From the NCBI GenBank assembly GCA_023647555.1, contig JALRLY010000262.1:1-64000 (forward strand): a DNA stretch of 64,000 bases, in the 5' to 3' direction. A program made the translations under genes and the position numbers. The notes beneath the pieces are model-generated. The model had not been told where the DNA came from. It saw only the letters and a list, made by a program, of their open reading frames with translations, and ran no database searches. Source of the DNA: Pancytospora philotis (Eukaryota; Microsporidia). Positions 36,572 to 46,037 of the stretch are shown here, piece after piece (the stretch's first letter is position 1; each line of letters opens with the position of its first letter).

Positions 36572-36851
36572 TGCGCTGTAGTGATAGTTTCACAGCAGAA
36601 GATGTAGCATTGCACGAGAAGTAAATTTAATAGTATGTTTCGCTATTTGGGGATTGTCAATCTTTTAGTCCTTGCGTTTTCAACTTCTTCTTAGCTTCAG
36701 GCTGTGCAGAAGCTCGCTGATACACTGATCAAATACCACTGATAGCGTTCATCTGTTGCACTACCATAAGCATACACAGTGCTAACAAGCACATGCTTAT
36801 TCAACCTTCTTCTACTATGAAAACTATTTAAGGCGGTCTGTTTGCCACTGC

Positions 36852-37754
36852 ATGGCGTTCTGCGCGCTCTTCCTCGCGCTTCTCCCTGCGCTGCTGGCCG
36901 AGCAGCTGCCGGCCTACGCACTAGCGATGCTTGCGTTCGAGGGCAACGAGGTGGGCCCAGTTCTGCGCGCCCTGGAGAACACTGGTGCACCGGCGGCCGT
37001 ATTCCTCGACCCGACCCTGCCGACATTCAGCAAGGATGCAGTGCGCAAGGTCACCGCTCACGGGCACATGGCCGGGCTGTATGTGCAAAACCTAGCGAAG
37101 GACAGCGAGCCGAATCGAGAGGCTCCGCCAGACAAAGAAGACGCAAAGCACGTGGCCGTTGACTACTCAGGCATCCTCGCAGCGAAGCAGGCATTCACCG
37201 AGAAAGCGGGGATCGTTCCAACGCTTGTTGCATTCGGGGATAGCCGTGCCGCACTGGATGCCGCAACGGGGAGCGAGGAATTCAGGACATTCCTCACAGC
37301 GAACGCTCTCGTGTACAAGGCGCCCTCTCTCATTGAGCCGGCTGATCTGAGGAAGCTCTACTGGACCGTGGAGGCGCTGGTGCCGCAGAACGGCCCCGTG
37401 TCTCTGCTGCTCAAGAGCGCCGACAGCTCCAGAAGGATCGAAAACATCATCAATCACCTCAGGCGCCGCTGCTACAACATCGTACACCCGCGGCGCTATC
37501 TGAACAGCAGCCTGGCGAGTATTGCGAAGCTGCCCACGCGGCTGCGCGAGAAGAAGAGTGAGCCAACGCCAATCAGAGAGCTCGCTCTAGCGACTGCGCC
37601 GTTATTCAGCTTACGGGAGGATGTCGACCTCACCTCCGCGCAAACGCAGGCAGGGAACGATGGCACGGGGAAGGCTGAGAATGGCGCTGCCGACATCTTC
37701 GCGTACAGCAGCCTATTCTGGCCCATCGCCTCAGGGCTGCTCTACTGTAATTAA
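36852..37754 (+). CDS. Secreted chitin/polysaccharide deacetylase-like protein, catalytic residues apparently lost
   Basis: 300 residues. Signal peptide MAFCALFLALLPALLAEQ. The next part has the NodB layout: ALAMLAFEGNE (in place of the usual TFDDGP), then VLRALENTGAPAAVFLDPTLP and VRKVTAHGHMAGLY (in place of ...GHEIGNHT). The catalytic Asp pair and the second metal His are therefore absent. The C-terminus ends hydrophobically (SSLFWPIASGLLYC), which could signal a GPI anchor. Chitin deacetylase-like proteins occur at the microsporidian spore wall and plasma membrane; I infer a structural or binding role. Remote homology, moderate confidence. Confidence 0.55.
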   Translation: MAFCALFLALLPALLAEQLPAYALAMLAFEGNEVGPVLRALENTGAPAAVFLDPTLPTFSKDAVRKVTAHGHMAGLYVQNLAKDSEPNREAPPDKEDAKHVAVDYSGILAAKQAFTEKAGIVPTLVAFGDSRAALDAATGSEEFRTFLTANALVYKAPSLIEPADLRKLYWTVEALVPQNGPVSLLLKSADSSRRIENIINHLRRRCYNIVHPRRYLNSSLASIAKLPTRLREKKSEPTPIRELALATAPLFSLREDVDLTSAQTQAGNDGTGKAENGAADIFAYSSLFWPIASGLLYCN

Positions 37755-37961
37755 ATCACTGTCGCACGTTTTTTATATTTATGAAGGGTAATCCCACTAT
37801 ACGCATTGTACGATAGTAACTCTAAGTATTAACTATTTTAAGAGCGATGCTCGTGCACGCATGGATGCTGTTGCGCTACCCCTTTGGTTCTATCGCACTA
37901 ACCAATCAGAATAACCAAAGTGTTTCAGCATGCGCAGATAAGCCACACAGCTGCGCCGGCC

Positions 37962-38243
37962 ATGGAGGCCGACCCGCTCACCGAGCAGATCGATACGGAA
38001 ATGGATGCGCTGGAGGACACGCTCAAAGGCCGGCTGCAGGAGACGATGGATCTGTCCGACCTGAGCAAAGACGTGTCCAAGTCGTCAATGAAGCTCGACG
38101 AGCACACGGCGGTGCTCGAAGACACGTCCAGGAAGGTCAAGTGGAAGTGGTTCTTCGAGTACATCAAGTGGATGGCCATTGCTGGCTCTATCATAATTCT
38201 TCTGCTGCTGGCCGTGCTGCTGCCGTTCCTCAGATTGTTGTAG
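37962..38243 (+). CDS. Tail-anchored SNARE-like protein
   Basis: 93 residues from the first ATG. A heptad coiled coil (about 10-60) is followed by WKWFFEYIKW and a single C-terminal membrane segment (IAGSIIILLLLAVLLPFL) with almost nothing after it. The juxtamembrane Trp/Lys region resembles synaptobrevin-type R-SNAREs (KYWWKNCK). The zero-layer residue cannot be fixed by eye, so R- and Q-types stay open. It would act in vesicle fusion in the secretory pathway, relevant to the many secreted proteins here. Confidence 0.6.
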   Translation: MEADPLTEQIDTEMDALEDTLKGRLQETMDLSDLSKDVSKSSMKLDEHTAVLEDTSRKVKWKWFFEYIKWMAIAGSIIILLLLAVLLPFLRLL

Positions 38244-38473
38244 CTGTGCTATTGCGCTCGATACGTCTGGCGATGTGCTGAGTGCTTCATTAAAGTGTTG
38301 CAGGTACTTTTTAGAGGTAATCGGATCAGTTTCTCTCGCTGTTTGTAGCTATAGAGCAATCAGAGCTGCATCGGCTCGCACGGGTCTATTACATTTCCCA
38401 TTGCGGCTTATCAAAATTAAAGTTCCTTCCGCTAATACAACCATACCGTAAATACCGATGCCAAAAATCTAAT

Positions 38474-38857
38474 TTACTGCTCTTTGAACGCCTTGTCTAT
38501 ATTACACAGCCCGAGCTGCTTGATCAGCAGCTTCCGCTTGAGTTTGTAGTCCATACTCTTGATCCGGCTCGCGATACCGGGCGCGATGCGGCGCTCCTGC
38601 GCGCTTTTGAAGTTTATCCGGACAAGCATCTCGTGGATCTTGGCGATGCACAGCTGGTCGTTCTTGATTATGTTGCGCCGCTGGAGCTCCTCTATGCTCG
38701 GCCGCTCGCGCATCTTCCGGTCGAGCAGCGCGCGGATGCTGGCGAACTTAAGGCGCGAGCACTCCGCGCTGTCGAGCGCCTCCTGGAGCTCTGGCGAGTC
38801 CACCGGCTGCTCCACGTACTTGGAAACCTCCAGCAGGATGTCGCTGTTCATAGCCAT
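38474..38857 (-). CDS. Small helical protein with an RPEL-like motif
   Basis: 127 residues. The segment RERPSIEELQRRNIIKND at about 50-67 fits the RPEL consensus (RPxxEEL..RNI), which in other eukaryotes binds G-actin. Only one copy is present, whereas RPEL proteins usually have two to four. The rest is basic and helical (KSMDYKLKRKLLIKQLGL). There is a second ATG two codons in. No signal peptide. Whether it binds actin is inference. Confidence 0.6.
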   Translation of the reverse strand: MAMNSDILLEVSKYVEQPVDSPELQEALDSAECSRLKFASIRALLDRKMRERPSIEELQRRNIIKNDQLCIAKIHEMLVRINFKSAQERRIAPGIASRIKSMDYKLKRKLLIKQLGLCNIDKAFKEQ

Positions 38858-39170
38858 CCCGTCTGGTCCCTTTTTGTAGATTCGCGGACAAATTGGCTCC
38901 TCCCTGCGCGGCTCCCATTGGTTCGCCCTTTATTGACCCCCATCTCCTGCTCCGTTTTGTTCGTCGCATAGGAGAGCGGTGATAGGCCGCCAAGAGCATT
39001 GGGCTGATGAGTCTGCAAACTACAAATGGCTGTTATTGGCTGCAACAGAAGAGAACTTATGCCAGATGATGCTACTTATAATTCGATCGCTGAGCGACAG
39101 CAACAGAACAACTCAGCAGAAACCATGACAAATGAACTATCATGACTAAAAATGCTGACTAGTATACAAT
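38858..39170. other. Intergenic region
   Basis: About 310 bp. G/C-rich near the left gene, A/T-rich to the right. The minus-strand AATAAA-like signal for the right gene lies at its end. Nothing else supported. Confidence 0.45.
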
Positions 39171-39818
39171 TTAATAACTGCTCAACCCGCCGCTAGAGCT
39201 ACCAGACCTGTAGCTCCGCGAATACGAGTAGGAAGAGCTGGATTTGGAAAGCGGCGAGGAGCTGTAGGTCTCGAGGAAAGGAGCGTCCAGCCGGTCGTTT
39301 TCCATGAGCTTCATGCCTTCGTACATCTTCCGCAGGACAACCTCGTCGTTCTTCAGAATCGAGTACTGGTCGGCCTCCTTGAAGGCGCCGAGAACATGCT
39401 CGATCGCGCGGCTGAGGCTCTGCGGCGCATAGCCCGATACCATCGCCAGCGAGGCGTCCTGTTTCTGGTACAAGTCGATTTTCGCGAGATCGTCCTCGAG
39501 GCCCGGCCTGCGGCCATTCAGACCGGACGTGAACAGCCCCATGAAGAACTTGTCGTTCTGGTCGAGCTTGGAGCGCATCTTGGACAGCCACGGGAGCCCG
39601 CCGTCGTAGTAGCTGTCGCTCGCCCCGTTCACGATGTCGATCACCGCGTTCCTTATTCTGCCCAGGGCTGCCTGAGCCTCTGCTGCGCTGGCCTGCGTGG
39701 GCGACGGATAAAGGCTGCCCGACGGCGACAATACAGACCTGCTGCTCCAGCTCGAGAACATACCGGCGCGCACAACGCTCAACAGCAATGCCAGGCATGT
39801 TATTCCACGTTTAAGCAT
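39171..39818 (-). CDS. Secreted protein with serine-rich C-terminus
   Basis: 215 residues. Signal peptide MLKRGITCLALLLSVVRAG. After a serine-rich start (SSWSSRSVLSPSGSLYPSP) comes a helical domain (AAEAQAALGRIRNAVIDIV ... LGAFKEADQYSILKNDEV), and the last 30 residues are almost only Ser, Tyr, Gly and Arg (SSYSYSRSYRSGSSSGG). Serine-rich ends could carry O-mannose in the secretory path. No family recognised; the tail style recalls spore-wall and other extracellular proteins. Confidence 0.65.
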   Translation of the reverse strand: MLKRGITCLALLLSVVRAGMFSSWSSRSVLSPSGSLYPSPTQASAAEAQAALGRIRNAVIDIVNGASDSYYDGGLPWLSKMRSKLDQNDKFFMGLFTSGLNGRRPGLEDDLAKIDLYQKQDASLAMVSGYAPQSLSRAIEHVLGAFKEADQYSILKNDEVVLRKMYEGMKLMENDRLDAPFLETYSSSPLSKSSSSYSYSRSYRSGSSSGGLSSY

Positions 39819-40182
39819 ATGCTGTGCGTTTTTGTGATATTAATAGTTGTAGTGAAACGCGGAGTTTTGAGAAAGTATCAGTGTGATGCACGCAAACCGG
39901 ATGCTATAGGCGCGCGAGCAAAATGATTGATATCGCATCACACTGATTTTTAAAATTCTTAACGTTGTGCGTCAAGGCGAAGAGGCTGCATTGGTGCAGT
40001 AGCCACTGCAAGCCCCGCTGTTTTATACATTCATGAGGTTTTTAACGCGAAGCGTTTCGTGCGAGCACACCAATAGGTATTCGTGCTGGATGCATCGAGT
40101 ATTCACCACCAAGAAGTAAAAGCATTTAGCAAAACCTGTACGCTCCAGTATTGAACATTTTAATAGCAAAAGCATCCGCGCG
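39819..40182. other. Intergenic region
   Basis: About 360 bp, A/T-rich. No ORF, RNA or repeat supported. Confidence 0.45.
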
Positions 40183-41955
40183 TTAGAACCCGCCGCGTTT
40201 CCGCTTCTTAGTCGGCGCTGCCTCTTTATCTTTGGCCTGGAGTGGCCGCTTTACCGCGGCCTTCGGTTCTTTGGCGCCGGCCATCCGCGCCTCGATGAAT
40301 TTGTACACCTCGTCCGCCATGGGCGACGGCACGATGGCAGGCTGCTGCTCGAAGTTGCGCACGAACCAGCTGTAGTGGCTGGGCACGAAGAACCGCGAGA
40401 GCTTGTACGGGCTGATGCCCTGCTTGAAGTACGTCTTGATGAGTGCACCAGTCGCCTCCGAGTAGGCCGGGATGTCCGGCGTGGGCGGGTTCGAAACACC
40501 GGTCAGGGACTTGGTGTCCGTGGGAGCAGCGGCCGCAGGCAAGCGGGAAGCGCGCCGGCACTTCTGTGAGATGAGGGACAGGAAGTCAGTAACCGCAGCA
40601 GCCTCCTCGGAGTCGTTCATATCGCCGCCCCACTCGTCCTCGCCGCTGTAGTGCACGGTCTCCTGGGACCCCGAGGGCTCCTCGCTGCTGCTTGCGAGCT
40701 CTTCCAGCCCGAAGCTCGCCAGTATACCGTCGAGGGCCTGTACGCTGCCCAGCGTTGCCGTGCGGTCCTGTCCGTCCCCGCTCTGTCTGGTGCCATCGAT
40801 GATGCTCTGCAGCTCGCGACTGAAGTCCTCTTCGGGCTCGCGACTAGAGTCTGCGCTGATGCGGCTGAAAAGGTCCGGGCCGATGTACTTCACCGCGGTT
40901 GCGCGTTCTCGCCCCGCAGCGGATACGCCGGCAAGCCGCTGCTGCGTGTGGGTAAGAACAAGGCCGTTCGAGAGGTAGCTGATGCAGTTTCCGTGCACGC
41001 TCATCGCGACGTACCCGTCATCGAGCAGCTCGCTGTGCAGCAGCACGAGGCTGTCCGGATCGTAGAACATCGTCCCGTTTCGGCGATTGTAAAGAACGAG
41101 CAGGTCATCTGTAAGGAAGAGCTGCCCGTGCTCGACCCCGGTGAACACAGAGAGCACGGAGTCGTCGCCGATTCCCACAGATAGGATGTGCCTGTTGGAG
41201 AGCGCAAATACTCTCCTGCTGTTGCAGCAGAGGGCTGAGACGGGGCGCATGCAGTCGTGGGCGAACACGCACTGCTGGTCCACCACCTTGTACAGCACGC
41301 TGTACTTGGCCAGGTACATTGTGCCGTTGGTTACGAGGATCTTAGAAAGCGCGTTCTTCTGCTGGCCGCTGTCGGCGTCCTTGGCGACCTTGGACATGAT
41401 CCGGCCCAGCCGCCCGCCGGCATGCTGGTACTGCGCCCCAGGGCCCGCGATCTCGATCGGCACCTCCTCGACGAGCTCCTCTGCGTACACGAGCACCCTG
41501 TCGCTCTGCAGCACATACAGGTAGTGGTCCAGCCACATGTCGACCGACGCGCCCGCGATGAGCGAGGTCGAGTGCGGCGTGTAGACGTAGATCGCGGCGT
41601 CGGTACGGAAGAAAATCTGCTCGTGGTGGATCACGACCTTGTGCGTGGCGCCCGGGGTGCAGATGCGCTCCTGGCGCAGCGGCTGCGTGCCCTCCGCACA
41701 GTCCGCGCGGAAGATTATCCGGAAGGAGGAGCACGCGAAGTCGCCGATCACGAAGTACCTCTCGCTGGACTCAAAGATAAGAGTGCTGAAGTTCGAGGAG
41801 TAGCGCACGGTCCCGATGCACCGGTCGAAGCTGCGCTCCTCGCCCTTCGTAAGGGCCAGGCCGGCACTTCCGCGGGTTATCCCCTCGAGGAAGCGCGGAT
41901 GCCTGTCCCTCACCACCCTGGTGCCCTTGGCGCTCACCGCCGGCAGGGAGATCAT
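40183..41955 (-). CDS. Beta-propeller protein with basic nuclear C-terminus, unknown
   Basis: 590 residues. The first 350 have the repeated short-strand pattern of a beta-propeller (FVIGDFACSSFRIIF, IYVYTPHSTSLIAG, MYLAKYSVLYKVV). An acidic linker follows (EDEWGGDMNDSEEAAAVTDF), then a C-terminal helical stretch and a lysine/arginine end (KKRKRGGF), a likely nuclear or nucleolar signal. The layout would fit a UTP or Pol I/III factor, but nothing pins the family. The ATG follows AAATATTTACCG. Confidence 0.68.
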   Translation of the reverse strand: MISLPAVSAKGTRVVRDRHPRFLEGITRGSAGLALTKGEERSFDRCIGTVRYSSNFSTLIFESSERYFVIGDFACSSFRIIFRADCAEGTQPLRQERICTPGATHKVVIHHEQIFFRTDAAIYVYTPHSTSLIAGASVDMWLDHYLYVLQSDRVLVYAEELVEEVPIEIAGPGAQYQHAGGRLGRIMSKVAKDADSGQQKNALSKILVTNGTMYLAKYSVLYKVVDQQCVFAHDCMRPVSALCCNSRRVFALSNRHILSVGIGDDSVLSVFTGVEHGQLFLTDDLLVLYNRRNGTMFYDPDSLVLLHSELLDDGYVAMSVHGNCISYLSNGLVLTHTQQRLAGVSAAGRERATAVKYIGPDLFSRISADSSREPEEDFSRELQSIIDGTRQSGDGQDRTATLGSVQALDGILASFGLEELASSSEEPSGSQETVHYSGEDEWGGDMNDSEEAAAVTDFLSLISQKCRRASRLPAAAAPTDTKSLTGVSNPPTPDIPAYSEATGALIKTYFKQGISPYKLSRFFVPSHYSWFVRNFEQQPAIVPSPMADEVYKFIEARMAGAKEPKAAVKRPLQAKDKEAAPTKKRKRGGF

Positions 41956-42185
41956 CGGTAAATATTTTTGTAAAATATTAATCCTCCATTCCGGGGCGAC
42001 GTGGTAAGTGAAATGAGGATTTCTTGGCGCGGCACGAACTTGCCAATATGAAAATCCACCAGCAAACTGGTACCTGGAATAGTGCCAAAACGTGCGTGTT
42101 AATAAGAGACACTAAAAAGGTGCATGCTTGAAAGTACGCGCACCAAGGGCTGCTCAGTATATTTTTGAGTAACTATTTTATTATT

Positions 42186-43157
42186 CTAATAATGATAATT
42201 AAGTAGTAGCAAGGTGTTAGGCTCGCGCGTACGAGCTTGAGTAATTGCTTGTGAAATATCGCTAATCCAGTCGGTGCCTCTTCGCACTAAAGCGTCATAT
42301 GTCTTGCGATACAGTGCAACACAGCTCTCCAGCTCCGAATACATCTCGTCAGCGTATCTCTTCGCAAAATTCTCGTCGTGATCGCTGATGCCACCAAATT
42401 TCATAAAAATCCTGCGTAAAACCGTACTTACCCGCATATGTGTATTCGAACTAGTAACCAAAACTTTTAGCGGCTGCTCGATACACTGCAGTACAGTTAC
42501 GTGAAACTGAAAATGCCTGACATGACTCAGATAAACTTCGCTAGCAGACCTAAACTTATGATCAGTAGCAGCCTTTGCAGCGGCTGAATACACGGCTATG
42601 CGTCTCATTTTTTTCGTTCTTGAGCGTAAATCCTCACCGGCCTCAACTAGACGTTTCACCTTCTCCTCGCCATCGCACTGTTCAAATACCTCAAGATCGG
42701 GCAGCTGCGAGGAGTCGTCGATGCAATCAAGCCCAGCGCTGCACATGTACAGTCTGACTGTCTCAAGGAGACGGAAGGCCTCAATGTATAAGGCATAGTA
42801 CTTTGATACGGCTTCCATCAAGGCAGATTCTAACGAGCTTATACGCTTGATCATAGTACCGAACCCGAGCCCGGAGGCTTCCATATTTTGTAAATAAGCC
42901 TTGTAATCTTTTTCGGGACGAATCTGCTGCACCTTTACAAATGTAGCGAGAACCTCTCTGTAAAGATCCTGGTAATCGGCGATTCCGGCCTTTATAGCTG
43001 GGCTTAATTCAGTTGCATGCTTTACCATCGAATCATAAGAGCTGCAGCATAATTCACGCAGATCCGTTAGTGTTGGTGCGCACGGCAAAGGCATAGACGG
43101 GTTACTGGTAGAGGCACAAGCCGCGCTGGCTGTGATCAATAAAATTTTGCCTAGCAT
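42186..43157 (-). CDS. Predicted secreted cysteine-containing helical protein, unknown
   Basis: 323 residues. The ATG lies directly after AAAAATTTACCCC. Signal peptide MLGKILLITASAACAS. The mature part is helical and charged, with cysteines at CAPTL, CCSSY, CSAGLDC and C in ECVAL-like contexts. It resembles in style, not in alignable sequence, the secreted protein near the left end (1.9-2.7 kb). No second membrane segment. The base composition is relatively A/T-rich. Confidence 0.7.
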   Translation of the reverse strand: MLGKILLITASAACASTSNPSMPLPCAPTLTDLRELCCSSYDSMVKHATELSPAIKAGIADYQDLYREVLATFVKVQQIRPEKDYKAYLQNMEASGLGFGTMIKRISSLESALMEAVSKYYALYIEAFRLLETVRLYMCSAGLDCIDDSSQLPDLEVFEQCDGEEKVKRLVEAGEDLRSRTKKMRRIAVYSAAAKAATDHKFRSASEVYLSHVRHFQFHVTVLQCIEQPLKVLVTSSNTHMRVSTVLRRIFMKFGGISDHDENFAKRYADEMYSELESCVALYRKTYDALVRRGTDWISDISQAITQARTREPNTLLLLNYHY

Positions 43158-43632
43158 GGGGTAAATTTTTACGGCAGGAAAGAACGAGCCCACCGAAAGG
43201 TAGAATGCAGTGTGCTCTATCGCATTTAGTGTAGCACCCATCGTATAATGCAAGAGGTAATATATTGAAGGTTGTTCGCATTTTTGTTATTTTCTTTTAT
43301 CGTGCGTGTTTGTCCCTCGGCGCCTAGCACACAATTATATTTTTACTGATCAGATTATCAGTGCTGAAAATACATAACACTCAGATGCCTCAGCGACAGA
43401 CACAGATACTATAAATAAAGTGCCAAATTTTGACATACTTGGCTAGTGCGGGCCTAGGTCATGCGCATTGGCTCAGCCATCGTTTTCAGCGCCTATAATA
43501 ATAATACCACCAGCAATAACGCAATACAAGAATGAATAAGCTAGTATTTATTACTGTGGTAAATTTAATATAAACAACGGAGTAATCCGCGGTCCGGTGA
43601 AATGCATCGCAACACGCCCGAGAATAATGCAA
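43158..43632. other. Intergenic region
   Basis: About 475 bp, A/T-rich with homopolymer runs. The promoter of the left gene is at its left edge. No gene or RNA is supported. Confidence 0.45.
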
Positions 43633-44607
43633 TCACGAGGCCAAAAACGGATGGGCGAGGCACTCCTCGACGCTCAGCCGCCGCTTCGGGTCGAGCACGA
43701 CCATCCTGTCTATCAGATCGACGAGGTCCGGGTCGAGCTTCTCGCAGTCCTCGCCGAGCGTGCGCCGCGCGGGGGCAAAGGTGAAGCTGGCGAAATGCGG
43801 ATAGGCCTCCAGGCCGGGCATCGACTCGGGCGAGATGGTCCCGCACACTCTGTTGATGAGCGCCAGCATTTCCATCTCCGACTCGGCCTTGAAGAGCGGC
43901 TCCCGGCGCGCCATTTCGTAGAGGATGCATCCGGCCGACCACACGTCGATGGAGCTGTCGTACTGCGTGCTGCCGAGCAGCAGCTCGGGCGCGCGGTACC
44001 AGAGCGTGACCACGCCCGGCGTCATGCAGCCCTGCATCTGCTTCGCCATGCCGAAGTCGCATATCTTGACGGCGGCCGTGCAGGCCACGGGCCCGTGCTC
44101 GTCGCGCGCGGGCTGCCCGAGCAGCGGGGGCGTGCGCTTGTTCCGGTACTCCTCGTGGCGCGCGGGCTGCTCCGAGTAGTCGACCAGGACGTTGGAGGTC
44201 TTGAGGTCGCGGTGGAGGTACCCGCTGCTGTGTATGTGCTGCAGCCCGCGCAGGATCCCGCGCATGATGCACCTGCACTCGGCCAGCGCGAGGCTGCGCG
44301 CGCGCACGAGGGCGCAGAGGTCCACGTCGCAGAGCGGGAAGACGGTCCAGATGCGGTCCTCGTGCACGACCACCTTCACGAGCCGTATCACGTTGGGGTG
44401 GCTCAGCGCCCTGAGCGCCTTGATTTCGCGGAGCGTGGTCGTGTGAATCGGCGTGTCGGAGAACGTGTACTTCTTCACGGCGTAGCGGTGCTCGTGGTGC
44501 GCTGCGCTGAACACCTCGCCGAACGTCCCGTTGCCGATCCTGACGAGGTCGCTGTACGGGAACTTGGTGCTGGAGAAGCGCGCGGAGTTGCTGCGCCCAA
44601 CGAACAT
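43633..44607 (-). CDS. Cyclin-dependent kinase, CDK10/CDK11-like
   Basis: 324 residues from the first ATG; the open frame upstream starts only with TTG. The glycine loop is IGNGTFGEV, the beta-3 lysine is in YAVKKYTF, and the PSTAIRE-equivalent helix is PIHTTTLREIKAL. Catalytic HRDLKTSN and DFG are intact, and the activation loop ends MTPGVVTLWYRAPELLLGS, closest to CDK10/CDK11. About 35 residues are inserted between the catalytic loop and DFG. The threonine in MTPG would be the activation site. CDK11-type kinases act in transcription and splicing. The AAATTTTT element lies about 40 bp upstream rather than next to the ATG. Confidence 0.82.
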   Translation of the reverse strand: MFVGRSNSARFSSTKFPYSDLVRIGNGTFGEVFSAAHHEHRYAVKKYTFSDTPIHTTTLREIKALRALSHPNVIRLVKVVVHEDRIWTVFPLCDVDLCALVRARSLALAECRCIMRGILRGLQHIHSSGYLHRDLKTSNVLVDYSEQPARHEEYRNKRTPPLLGQPARDEHGPVACTAAVKICDFGMAKQMQGCMTPGVVTLWYRAPELLLGSTQYDSSIDVWSAGCILYEMARREPLFKAESEMEMLALINRVCGTISPESMPGLEAYPHFASFTFAPARRTLGEDCEKLDPDLVDLIDRMVVLDPKRRLSVEECLAHPFLAS

Positions 44608-44815
44608 CCTGAAGGCCACGAAAAAGCCGATCGAGGTCGCCAAAAATTTGGCGCCGCGGGTGCAGAAGTGCAAAGGCGGCCGCAGCGCGTAGATCACCAA
44701 AATGAAAATGATGGATGCACAATAATATTATGATTGTTCAGAGCAGGTAGCAGATGCAGATAATGCAAGGTATTTAATATTTTATGGACCACAGCGAGCC
44801 AGCTGCCAAAGCAGC

Positions 44816-45076
44816 CTACTCATACACCTCGATGGTCTTATCGTAGATGAACGACGTCGGGATGAACACGCATTTGTTCTGCGACTTGAGCTTGAGGTAC
44901 CACAGGTCCATCTGCTGCACCACGCCCGTGTAGCGATCGATGGTGATCTTGTTGCCGCGGCCGAAGGGGGCCGTGTAGAGCATCAGCAGGCTGCGGTAGA
45001 CCTTCTGCGACAGCGGGCGTGAAACCTCCGGGTTGCCGATCACGTTGCGCCGGAACACGTTCAGGAGACCCAACAT
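44816..45076 (-). CDS. MscS-like beta-domain protein, membrane part missing
   Basis: 86 residues. GNKITIDRYTGVVQQMDLWYLKLKSQNKCVFIPTSFI matches the beta domain of MscS mechanosensitive channels (GDxVxIxGxxGxVxxIxLxxTxL...IPNSxI). Just before it, YRSLLMLYTAPFGRG resembles the end of the pore helix region. There are no preceding transmembrane helices and none in other frames up to the next gene. The ATG sits right after AAAAATTTGGCCTC, so it seems expressed as a short protein, not a random remnant. MscS-type genes in microsporidia are thought to come from bacteria by transfer (recalled knowledge). Confidence 0.6.
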   Translation of the reverse strand: MLGLLNVFRRNVIGNPEVSRPLSQKVYRSLLMLYTAPFGRGNKITIDRYTGVVQQMDLWYLKLKSQNKCVFIPTSFIYDKTIEVYE

Positions 45077-45398
45077 GAGGCCAAATTTTTGCGGGGAGAA
45101 ATGATCAGGGGCCGGGGAGCAACGGCGGTGGTGCAGATGGGGCATAAGGCGAATTAAGATGTAAACGATGGCTTTATACTAAGCTTGGATGCTATTTTGG
45201 ATGATCACAAAGACTGTGGACGCCGTATGCGTTTTTGTGTTTTATAAAAAACTGAGCACTACCACCAGGCTTTCCCACTCGTGGCCAACATCTGATGCCA
45301 ATGATAGTCTAGAGACACGCAATGGTCGGGATTATCCCGCGCTTTAAGCGCTGCTGTTGTGGCAGTAAGAAATGATAGCTCGGAGACGAAGCCCCTCC
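45077..45398. other. Divergent intergenic region
   Basis: About 320 bp between the MscS-like gene and the otubain gene. The AAAAATTT element for the left gene is at its left edge. No MscS-like transmembrane segment is encoded here in any frame I could read. Confidence 0.5.
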
Positions 45399-46037
45399 AT
45401 GCCGTACTCGGACAAAGAGGCCCCACAGAGCGATCAGGTGCCCATTGGCGAGCATCCGCTCTACACGGATCCCGCGTACGCAGAGTCGATGCAGGAGCTG
45501 GACGGGCACTTTTTTGTGAAGGTGCCACGCGACGGCAACTGCTTTTACACAAGCTACGCGCGCCTCGTGTATCCGCTGGTTGGTGGCAGGGCCGCTAGAG
45601 ACGCCTTCATGGGCAAAAAGGCGCTGTTCGACGCGGCGGGCGCCTCTCCCGCGGTGTACGAGACCTACATGGAGCACATCGAAGAGCTGCTGGACAGCAA
45701 GGGCGCGGCAGAGCTGCTGGAGGACGATCTGATGGCGATCGTGGGGTACCTCCGGCTGGCAGTCGCCTCGTACATAGAGACAGACGCCTCGTTCTTCGGC
45801 GAGTTCCTGCCGGAGACCGACCCAGCAGCGTACGTGCAGGAGTGTGTGAATCCGATGGGGCAGCGCGCCGGCGAGGTGGAGATGGCCGCCATCAGCAGGG
45901 TCTTCGACTTCCGGCTGACCGTTGTTACGGTGCAGAAGGAGGGATGCTCCAGATACTCATACGGGCAAGGCCCGGACATCAGCATCCTGCACACCCCAGA
46001 CCACTTCGAGCCGCTATACGGCGCGACGGATCTGTAA
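45399..46037 (+). CDS. Otubain-type deubiquitinase (peptidase C65)
   Basis: 212 residues. The catalytic centre PRDGNCFYTSY places Cys at about 48. Then come MAIVGYLRLAVASYIETDASFFGEFL and YVQECVNPMGQRAGEVEMAAISRVF, the layout of otubains. The catalytic His is in PDHFEPLYG near the end. Otubains cut ubiquitin chains in the cytosol. An ATG nine codons upstream is possible; the one chosen follows GCCCCTCC. Distinct from the OTU gene at 5.6-6.3 kb. AATAAA lies three bases past the stop. Confidence 0.82.
   Translation: MPYSDKEAPQSDQVPIGEHPLYTDPAYAESMQELDGHFFVKVPRDGNCFYTSYARLVYPLVGGRAARDAFMGKKALFDAAGASPAVYETYMEHIEELLDSKGAAELLEDDLMAIVGYLRLAVASYIETDASFFGEFLPETDPAAYVQECVNPMGQRAGEVEMAAISRVFDFRLTVVTVQKEGCSRYSYGQGPDISILHTPDHFEPLYGATDL

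Noticed and set aside
42001..42020. GTAAGT as a possible intron donor
   Set aside because: It lies in a spacer with no coding sequence beside it and no branch site or acceptor in a sensible place.
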